Of a stretch of 17,316 bases of DNA, positions 1 through 5,953 are shown piece after piece; position 1 is the first letter of the stretch, and every line of letters starts with the position of its first letter. Below the pieces are notes generated by a model. It did no database searches. It had not been told where the DNA came from and worked only from the letters and a program-made list of their open reading frames with translations. The translations under genes and the position numbers were made by a program. Location of the stretch: the NCBI GenBank assembly GCA_022769845.1, contig JALEIO010000112.1, positions 1 to 17,316 on the forward strand, read 5' to 3'. The DNA comes from Oscillospiraceae bacterium. Its GTDB lineage: Bacteria; Bacillota; Clostridia; UMGS1810.

Positions 1-924
1 CGTATAAAAATATATACGATTTTGTTCATCGCACTGTTTATCAGTTTTATGGCTCTTACCTCATACAGCGTATTTACAAAAATTCTTACTGATGACTATA
101 TTGAAAAATCTGTCGGAATTGCAAAGCAGCAGTCAAGAAACGCTGTGGAGGCAATAAAAAACATTGAAGAAACAAGCAGAATTATTATCGCTGATTTAAA
201 CCTCGACAATCCGCAGTATTACAAGTCGCACGATTCTTCATATATCGGCGCTCTTGCGTCTTACGGCACAAGCAGCCCGTATTTTACTTCTTTTGTCGTT
301 TACAGAAATAAAGAAATTTTGTACTATCACATTCCCCTTGACAATGCTGTGCCGGGCATAAGAAATATAGACTACGAACAAGCGGTAAACATAGAGTTTG
401 ACCAAAACGGCGTTGGCTGGAACATTGCCGAAAGCAATTTTGGCAAGGACGATTTTCTTCTTTTGGTGAGAAAAATTCCCTTCGGAGAAGATTTTATTTA
501 CATTATTTTTCAGGTAGACGCTCAATATATTTCAGACTATTTTATGAGCAAAAATGAATTTGCAAATCACACTGCGGTATTGTTGAAAACAAAAAACAGC
601 GAAGAGCTGTGCCGGATTACAAATATACCGCTTAACAAAAAATCAAGTATTGTTCGCTCATTTGAATATGTAAAAAACGGAGAATATACAAAAAACGGCA
701 AATATTCGGTTTTGTCAAAATTCAGCATTCAAAACACGGGCTTTTCGTTCTACATAAAAGATGACATAAGTGTTTTAAAGGACTACACCTCATCTCTTGC
801 GCTGATTTATACTTTTATTTTCTGCGTAACTTTAATTCTGGCATATTTTGCTGTTAGTCTTTTCTCAAAAAACATATCGTCGCAGTTTGAAAAAATACGG
901 ATAAAAATGCAAAATTACTGCTAA
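1..924 (+). CDS. Membrane sensor protein without kinase domain (5' partial)
   Basis: The reading frame is open to the left edge. A TTG at 22 could serve as a start, but the preceding codons encode a basic, hydrophobic stretch (RIKIYTIL) that belongs to the first membrane helix, so the true start probably lies outside the window. Visible: TM1 (about residues 6-28 of the partial frame), an extracytoplasmic domain of about 225 residues that looks like a Cache-type sensor, TM2 (LALIYTFIFCVTLILAYFAV), then only about 20 cytoplasmic residues resembling the start of a HAMP or kinase linker before TAA at 922-924. YesM kinases and transmembrane AraC regulators normally continue for another 250-300 residues; none is present. 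The response regulator starts 15 bases later, so the genes are probably cotranscribed. It could be a kinase whose catalytic half was deleted, or an accessory sensor for the kinase encoded at 2534. The membrane topology is clear; the ligand is unknown. Confidence 0.8.
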   Translation, partial: RIKIYTILFIALFISFMALTSYSVFTKILTDDYIEKSVGIAKQQSRNAVEAIKNIEETSRIIIADLNLDNPQYYKSHDSSYIGALASYGTSSPYFTSFVVYRNKEILYYHIPLDNAVPGIRNIDYEQAVNIEFDQNGVGWNIAESNFGKDDFLLLVRKIPFGEDFIYIIFQVDAQYISDYFMSKNEFANHTAVLLKTKNSEELCRITNIPLNKKSSIVRSFEYVKNGEYTKNGKYSVLSKFSIQNTGFSFYIKDDISVLKDYTSSLALIYTFIFCVTLILAYFAVSLFSKNISSQFEKIRIKMQNYC

Positions 925-939
925 AAGCGAGGTTTACAT

Positions 940-2487
940 ATGCTTAAAGTGATGTTGGTCGATGACGAAGTGATAATAAGGCAAGGTCTTAAAAAAATTA
1001 TAAACTGGCAGAGCGTAGGCTTTGAAATTGCAGGCGAAGCGTCAAACGGTGCGGAAGCGATTGAAAAAATTGCCTCTCTTTCGCCCGATGTGGTAATTAC
1101 CGATATACGAATGGCATCCTCCGACGGAATTTATCTTTTGCAGGAGCTCAAAAAACGCAAAACCGACTGCAAAATCATTGTTATAAGCGGCTACGACGAT
1201 TTCTCGTATATTCAGGAGGCAATGGCGGCAAACGCGTATTCGTACCTTTTAAAGCCGGTTGACATTGACAAGCTCTACAAGGTTATGGACGAAGTGCGCG
1301 AGAAAATTCTTTCAGAGCGCCAAACCAAAAACGAGGTTAAGGCATACAACACGCTTTTGGAGGAAAAAATCACGTTAAAGCTTCTAAACGGCGCGGATTA
1401 TAATGAAGTTATGCAAAGCAATCCGCAGTATAAATTTCCCGACGGAAACTATATGACGGCAATAATTTCAATTGACCGCAAAAGCGGGCTTACCGACGAA
1501 AAAACAAAAGTATTTTTGTCGCTTACCGAGATAATCGACTACGAGGTAAGCATAAGCGAAAACCACATTATCAAATGCTTTGTGGATAATTTAAAATACG
1601 CGCTTGTTATATCGGTTAAGGACGAATACTGCTATGACGAGGCAATAAAAACGCTTAACAACATTCTTACAAACTTCAGCAAGCAAACAGGCTTTACCGT
1701 AACAATCGGCATAAGCGGAATTTTCAGGCGCGCAAATATGCTTTTTCGTTCATACGAGCAATGCAACAAGGTGCTGGCGCAAAAAGCCATTATGGGCAAC
1801 AACCGCATTATCGACTATATTTTGTACCGCGCAAACAAAAACAGCGAACCGACAATCAATTCAAATTTAATAATTTCGGCAATTAAATCGGACGATTTTA
1901 AAAAGGCTCACGATATTTTGAACGAATATTTTTCAGACGTTATAAAGCGCATAAACATACCTATTTCATCGGTACAAAGCACGGTTGCCGAAACGGCAAT
2001 ACTGATAATAAAAACCTTCGTGCCCGATTCCGACTCTATGATTTTGGTTTTCGGGCGCATAGTAAAGCCGATTTTGGAGCTTGGGCAGATTGAACTTATG
2101 GTGGATATTCAAAATTGGATAAACGAAATTATTGACAGCATAGAAAATCACAGCAATGCGTTTTTGATTGAAACAAACAACGTTTTGGTGAAAAAAACTA
2201 TTGAAATGATTCACGACAAGTACGACACGCACATCACACTGCGCTCGGTTGCGGACGCTCTTTTTGTAAGCACTCGCCACCTTTCGCGCTGCTTTAAACA
2301 GGAAACGAATATGACCTTTAACGACTATCTTACAATGTACCGTATGAGAAAAGCAGACATTCTTATTGAAACGGGAAATTATAAAATTTCTGAAGCGGCA
2401 AGCCTTGTGGGATATTCCGACGCAAAATATTTCAGCAATCTTTACCGCGAATTTAAGCATAAAAAGGAAAAACCCGATATGGCTTAA
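940..2487 (+). CDS. AraC-family response regulator (YesN-like)
   Basis: A cytoplasmic two-component response regulator and DNA-binding protein of 515 residues. The N-terminal receiver domain (1-122) keeps the acidic pair D8/D9, the phospho-acceptor D55 in VITDIRM, S83 and K105 in LLKPVD. A poorly conserved middle (about 130-410) is typical of YesN proteins. The C-terminal AraC/XylS double helix-turn-helix spans about 413-508, with ITLRSVADALFVSTRHLSR as the first helix-turn-helix and ISEAASLVGYSDAKYFS as the second. The usual final G-x-S/T-P-x-x-Y-R motif is replaced by a short KHKKEKPDMA tail, so the C-terminus is slightly shortened or diverged. The start is ATG at 940, with AAGCGAGG (925-932) 7 bases upstream. 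By family it should be phosphorylated by the kinase encoded at 2534 and activate carbohydrate-related genes; the targets are not shown by the sequence. Confidence 0.93.
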   Translation: MLKVMLVDDEVIIRQGLKKIINWQSVGFEIAGEASNGAEAIEKIASLSPDVVITDIRMASSDGIYLLQELKKRKTDCKIIVISGYDDFSYIQEAMAANAYSYLLKPVDIDKLYKVMDEVREKILSERQTKNEVKAYNTLLEEKITLKLLNGADYNEVMQSNPQYKFPDGNYMTAIISIDRKSGLTDEKTKVFLSLTEIIDYEVSISENHIIKCFVDNLKYALVISVKDEYCYDEAIKTLNNILTNFSKQTGFTVTIGISGIFRRANMLFRSYEQCNKVLAQKAIMGNNRIIDYILYRANKNSEPTINSNLIISAIKSDDFKKAHDILNEYFSDVIKRINIPISSVQSTVAETAILIIKTFVPDSDSMILVFGRIVKPILELGQIELMVDIQNWINEIIDSIENHSNAFLIETNNVLVKKTIEMIHDKYDTHITLRSVADALFVSTRHLSRCFKQETNMTFNDYLTMYRMRKADILIETGNYKISEAASLVGYSDAKYFSNLYREFKHKKEKPDMA

Positions 2488-2528
2488 TTTTGAAATTGAG
2501 AAAATAATTTAAGTTCCGTACGCCTATC

Positions 2529-2534
2529 AGGGAG
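2529..2534 (+). promoter_or_regulatory. Ribosome binding site AGGGAG deciding the kinase start
   Basis: AGGGAG is the only good Shine-Dalgarno match before the kinase gene. Its last base is the first base of the GTG codon (2534-2536) that opens the frame, which leaves no spacing for GTG initiation. The in-frame ATT at 2540 (5-base gap) and ATC at 2543 (8-base gap) are correctly spaced but are rare start codons. The next in-frame ATG lies inside TM1. Confidence 0.5.
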
Positions 2535-4267
2535 TGAGAATTATCAAGAATTTAAAGCAAAAATTTTTACGCCTTTTTTCATATCGAATACTTCTAATCG
2601 TTATTGTATTGATTTTTACACTCATGCCGTCAATACTTGTTTTCAGCGTGTCCAAAAACTACATTTCAAGCTATGTTATGCAGCGCTATATTTCAAATTA
2701 CGTCGGCTCGATTGAATCGGAATTTTCCGACAATATTTCGTCGTTTATATACAGAATTAACGTGCAGTCGCTTTATTTTACCACTAAAAACAGCCTTTAT
2801 GTGACGCTGTTTAATAAAAATCTTTCACACAGTGAAAAATATACGCAGCTTTCCGACAATATTTCGGGATACCTAAAAAACAACAATCTCGTATCGGGAA
2901 TAAGCATTATTGACAAAGAAAGAGAAACCTATCATTTTTGCGATATTCCCGAAAATATTGCTTTAAACGATATTGACAGCATTGAAAAGACGGTGGAATC
3001 GGGCAAACTGTATATGTCGCAAGGCTACGAATATAACGGAAAATACTATTTTTCGGTAGGTCTTAAAATGCGCAATTACAACACAGGCTACATTGCAGGG
3101 TATCTTGTTATGTACGTTCCCGAAAGCGCACTCGAGGCAATGTATCAAACCTATGCCTCGGACGGCGGATATGTGTTTATTATGCACGACGGAAAAATTT
3201 TGTCTCACCGCGACAAAGGTCTTATAGGTTCCAATCTGTTTGTCGGAGAGGAGATTTTTGAAGACGGCAGTGCCGAAATCGGCAAACATTATCTTATGAG
3301 CAGGCGAAGCGTGGACACCAACAATATTATAGACGGCCTTGAAATTGTCAGCATAACGTCAAAAAGTATTTTTGACAAAATGCTTAAAGCTCTAAACACG
3401 TTTTTTATAATACTTCTTTTTGCGGCGATTCTTTTAAGTATTCCGTTTTCGGTTTTGGTATCAAAAAAACTGCTTTTTGAGATTGAAGTTTTAATAAAAA
3501 ATATGTATATGTTTGAAAAATCGCCCACAGAATACCGTCCGATGTTCAAGCTTTACGAAATACAAGAGCTTGAAAACGTGTTTAAAAATATGACGCGGAA
3601 AATAAACATACTTATCGAAAACATTAAGGACGAAAAGGAAAAACAGCGAATTGCCGAATTAAACGCGCTTTCCGCACAGATAAATCCGCATTTTATCTAC
3701 AACACGCTCGACTCAATTTCGTGGATTCTTCTTATGAAAAACGATACCGAAACGTACAAAATTATCTACGCGCTCGCAAACTTTTTCAGAATTGCCCTGC
3801 ACGGCGGTATGGAGGTTATAACGGTTGAAAAAGAGCTTACTCATCTTAAAAGCTATCTTGTTATACAAAATATGCGATTTCCCGATAAGTTTGAGGTTAC
3901 ATACGACATAAGCGACGATATTATGCAGCTTAAAATGGTTAAAATAATACTTCAGCCGATTGTAGAAAACGCAATAAAGCACGGCTTTGACAAAATGAGC
4001 AGCGGAGGAAAAATTCACGTCAAGGGATTTTTGACGGAAAATAACGATATAAAATTTATAATTACCGATAACGGCTGCGGTATGGATTTTGACCCGCTTA
4101 TAACGCCGAAAAAAACGAAAAAATCCGATTCGGGATACGGAATAAGCAATATTAATAAACGTTTAAAGCTTGCCTGCGGCGAAAAATACGGGCTTAAATT
4201 CATTTCGTCATTAGGGCACGGCACAACAGTTGAAATTTTGATTAAACCGCAAAAAGACGAGGAATAA
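2534..4267 (+). CDS. YesM-type sensor histidine kinase
   Basis: A membrane sensor kinase of up to 577 residues. TM1 is about residues 18-40 and an extracytoplasmic Cache-like sensor domain covers about 41-285. TM2 is about 288-310, followed by a HAMP-like linker. The His_kinase domain has the phospho-acceptor H386 in QINPHFIYNTL, the N box QPIVENAIKHG (N479), G1 DNGCGM (512-517), G2 GYGISNINKRL (534-544) and GHGTTVEI (561-568), so all catalytic elements are intact. The frame opens at GTG 2534; initiation at ATT 2540 or ATC 2543 fits the ribosome site better and would shorten the protein by 2-3 residues. The gene starts 46 bases after the response regulator with no terminator between them. It is the likely phosphodonor for that regulator. 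By family, such pairs often respond to extracellular saccharides or cell-envelope signals; the signal here is unknown. Confidence 0.92.
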   Translation: MRIIKNLKQKFLRLFSYRILLIVIVLIFTLMPSILVFSVSKNYISSYVMQRYISNYVGSIESEFSDNISSFIYRINVQSLYFTTKNSLYVTLFNKNLSHSEKYTQLSDNISGYLKNNNLVSGISIIDKERETYHFCDIPENIALNDIDSIEKTVESGKLYMSQGYEYNGKYYFSVGLKMRNYNTGYIAGYLVMYVPESALEAMYQTYASDGGYVFIMHDGKILSHRDKGLIGSNLFVGEEIFEDGSAEIGKHYLMSRRSVDTNNIIDGLEIVSITSKSIFDKMLKALNTFFIILLFAAILLSIPFSVLVSKKLLFEIEVLIKNMYMFEKSPTEYRPMFKLYEIQELENVFKNMTRKINILIENIKDEKEKQRIAELNALSAQINPHFIYNTLDSISWILLMKNDTETYKIIYALANFFRIALHGGMEVITVEKELTHLKSYLVIQNMRFPDKFEVTYDISDDIMQLKMVKIILQPIVENAIKHGFDKMSSGGKIHVKGFLTENNDIKFIITDNGCGMDFDPLITPKKTKKSDSGYGISNINKRLKLACGEKYGLKFISSLGHGTTVEILIKPQKDEE

Positions 4268-4293
4268 AAAAGCTGATTGCGTACTTCTTGCGC

Positions 4294-4316
4294 GCAATTT
4301 CCTATGTTATAAAAAA
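4294..4316 (+). repeat. Intergenic direct repeat, copy 1 (23 bp)
   Basis: This 23-base stretch, containing CCTATGTTATAAAAAA, is identical to 4408-4430. The match extends 3 bases to the left with one mismatch. It is preceded by an ATTGCG...CGCAAT stem-loop (4276-4281 with 4293-4298) and runs into the first terminator-like hairpin. Confidence 0.85.
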
Positions 4317-4378
4317 GCGTTAAAACGCATCAACCCCCCTGACCCCCAATCTTGGGGGCAAAAAGGTACGCTTTTTTT
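4311..4378 (+). terminator. Nested C-rich hairpin with T tail, after the kinase gene
   Basis: The outer arms AAAAAAGCGT (4311-4320) and ACGCTTTTTT (4368-4377) are perfectly complementary. They enclose an inner perfect stem, CCCCCAA (4343-4349) with TTGGGGG (4352-4358). A T run follows. A second C run (4334-4339) could also pair with the single G run, and GCGT can alternatively pair with ACGC at 4325-4328, so the fold is not unique. The site is suitable as a rho-independent terminator for the signalling operon. Confidence 0.65.
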
Positions 4379-4407
4379 GAACAAGCAAAATTGCTCACTC
4401 AAAACGA

Positions 4408-4430
4408 GCAATTTCCTATGTTATAAAAAA
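4408..4430 (+). repeat. Intergenic direct repeat, copy 2 (23 bp)
   Basis: Identical to 4294-4316. It is preceded by a perfect 8-base-pair stem, AATTGCTC (4389-4396) with GAGCAATT (4406-4413), and leads directly into the bidirectional terminator. The order stem-loop, repeat, GCG-type hairpin is the same as in copy 1. Confidence 0.85.
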
Positions 4431-4457
4431 TGCGAAGAAATTTTCTTCGCATTTTTT
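4425..4457. terminator. Bidirectional terminator between convergent genes
   Basis: A perfect inverted repeat: AAAAAATGCGAAGAAA (4425-4440), one base, then its complement (4442-4457). With A and T runs on the two flanks it can act in both directions. It would end plus-strand transcripts from the kinase side and minus-strand transcripts from the PHP gene, whose stop codon is at 4477. Confidence 0.85.
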
Positions 4458-4476
4458 ATTCTCTTAATTATCTTCA

Positions 4477-5844
4477 TTATCTTCTGCCGAAAAACTCTTT
4501 TTCAAGCTTTTCAATTCTATCCTCGCACGATATTATAATATCCTTGCAGTCATCACCCTCAAGATACCTTTCAACAAAAAGTCCCGAGGCTTTGCAAAGC
4601 TCATCTCTGCGCGCAAAGTAATTTTCCAAAAGGAACTGCGCGTATTTCATCATTCTAAAATCGCCGTATATGCGCGTATGCTCGTTTTTGACCGCCTCAA
4701 CCGCAACGCTGTATCCGCTGTCAATCGCACCCAAAACATCATCGCCGTCCGCAAATAAAATTGTGAATGTTTCATTAAACCAATTTACGCCCGGCATTGA
4801 CGAATGACTGTCGCTTGAACCGACAATCGGAATATTTACGCCCCCTCGCAGCATTTCCTCATAAAGCGCGTGCTGTAAATTATTCTCATCGGGAGTGCAG
4901 CCGCCCATCAGCTCAAACGCGTCGCATAAGCCGTTTTGCAAAATTGCGCGGCTCATTTTTGTTTCTACATTATAATGCTCCTTTACCGTCCAGAAAGGAT
5001 GCGGGTATATTGCATAGCCACCGCTTTTTTTAATTTCATTATATGTCCAAACCCTGTAAAGATATTCACGCTCATCCAAGCCGTCAGGAACTTTGACGCT
5101 TTTTTTAAGCTCCTCAACCTCTTTTTTCACCCTGTCAGGCTCGTTTATATAAATCTCGTTCACACTGTAACGGCTGCCGATATTCACCATATGAATAAGC
5201 CCGCCGTATCCGTTGTGAACCTCTTCGCCGCACATAATTTTATAATTCTTCATAAAATCAAGCTTTTTTTCAACATCCTTTGATGAATAATAAATATTAT
5301 GCTCGGTCATAGCTATTACGTCAAACCCTGCTTTTCGGTAATTTGCCGCCGTACGTTCAGGGCTTTCCGTACCGTCCGAAATCATTGTATGAATGTGAAA
5401 ATCACCTTTTTTTACATTTTTTCTGTATAAATCAGGCAAAAGCGAATATATCGAAACCGTAATTCCTCTTTCGAGCGCGTGAATAAATTTCCGGCGCGAA
5501 TTTGTGCGCATTATTCCGTTTTCAGCCTCGTATTTATCATAACGTTCTTCGGTTGAGGTTATATTTATACGCCACTTTTGCTCTCCGAAAAATTTGTATT
5601 TAAGCTTTAAGCGTCCGTTTTCGGCTTTAACGCAGTAAGTCTTTCGATTTTTATCCCACCCGCAAAGCGTTATTTCCTCATTCGTAGGCACATCGCTTTG
5701 CTCGGTCGGAATAAATTTTACATCATACTCAACACCGTCATAAAATTTGAATATTCCGCTGCGACTCTCTATAACTATTTCACTTTCCTCATCTGCCGGC
5801 ACGACCGACGGAATTACATTAAAATTGAAAATTTCGTTTGCCAT
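4477..5844 (-). CDS. PHP-domain metal-dependent hydrolase with N-terminal beta domain
   Basis: A probable cytoplasmic protein of 455 residues with no signal peptide. Residues 1-100 form a beta-rich, Ig-like accessory region. The PHP (polymerase and histidinol phosphatase) fold follows with its metal ligands: H150 and H152 in DFHIHT, D157 in SDGT, E181/H182 in MTEHN, E207/E208 in GEEV, H218, H282 in YPHPF, and D345/H347 in SSDSH. PHP proteins hydrolyse phosphoesters using two or three metal ions; the substrate is not evident. The ATG at 5844 was chosen because GGGGTG (5851-5856) lies 6 bases upstream. The in-frame GTG at 5853 is part of that ribosome site. The gene lies 109 bases downstream of the secreted-protein operon on the same strand, with its own apparent promoter, so it may be regulated separately. 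Confidence 0.88.
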   Translation of the reverse strand: MANEIFNFNVIPSVVPADEESEIVIESRSGIFKFYDGVEYDVKFIPTEQSDVPTNEEITLCGWDKNRKTYCVKAENGRLKLKYKFFGEQKWRINITSTEERYDKYEAENGIMRTNSRRKFIHALERGITVSIYSLLPDLYRKNVKKGDFHIHTMISDGTESPERTAANYRKAGFDVIAMTEHNIYYSSKDVEKKLDFMKNYKIMCGEEVHNGYGGLIHMVNIGSRYSVNEIYINEPDRVKKEVEELKKSVKVPDGLDEREYLYRVWTYNEIKKSGGYAIYPHPFWTVKEHYNVETKMSRAILQNGLCDAFELMGGCTPDENNLQHALYEEMLRGGVNIPIVGSSDSHSSMPGVNWFNETFTILFADGDDVLGAIDSGYSVAVEAVKNEHTRIYGDFRMMKYAQFLLENYFARRDELCKASGLFVERYLEGDDCKDIIISCEDRIEKLEKEFFGRR

Positions 5845-5866
5845 AAATATCACCCCAAAAAATATT

Positions 5867-5898
5867 GATACTGCTTATGTTATAGCATAAACAGTATC
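5867..5898. promoter_or_regulatory. Inverted-repeat operator candidate over the PHP promoter
   Basis: GATACTGCTTATG (5867-5879), a 6-base centre TTATAG, then CATAAACAGTATC (5886-5898): 13-base arms with one mismatch, extendable by two further paired bases on each side (5865-5900). The centre coincides with the -10 box of the PHP promoter on the minus strand. A repressor bound here would block RNA polymerase. The regulator is not identifiable. Confidence 0.65.
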
Positions 5899-5907
5899 AA
5901 AAAACAA
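5879..5907 (-). promoter_or_regulatory. Sigma-A-type promoter for the PHP gene
   Basis: On the minus strand: -35 TTGTTT (5902-5907), a 17-base spacer, and -10 TATAAC (5879-5884) preceded by TGC, an extended -10 TGn. It lies 34 bases before the ATG at 5844 and fully overlaps the inverted repeat. Confidence 0.6.
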
Positions 5908-5908
5908 G

Positions 5909-5932
5909 TATACAAATTTGTTTTTTTGTATA
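5909..5932 (-). terminator. Weak AT-rich hairpin after the secreted-protein operon
   Basis: TATACAAA (5925-5932 read on the minus strand) pairs with TTTGTATA (5909-5916). On the minus strand a T-rich stretch (CTTGTTTTTT) follows, so it could terminate the operon ending at 5954. The stem has only two G-C pairs, so termination would be leaky. The T stretch also supplies the -35 box of the PHP promoter. Confidence 0.4.
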
Positions 5933-5953
5933 AATTATTGACTTTTTTATACA

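Noticed and set aside
890..945. Frameshift explanation for the short sensor gene
   Set aside because: Only 15 bases separate its stop from the next gene, and no kinase-like sequence appears in any frame there; a deletion or a naturally short gene fits better.
1966..2460. A 164-codon open frame on the minus strand inside the response regulator gene
   Set aside because: It lies antisense to a well-supported AraC DNA-binding domain; its product has no recognisable domain and is rich in residues expected from reverse reading of Lys/Glu codons.
4276..4457. CRISPR-like repeat array
   Set aside because: Only two repeats, with hairpins and terminator features between them and no spacer series or cas gene.
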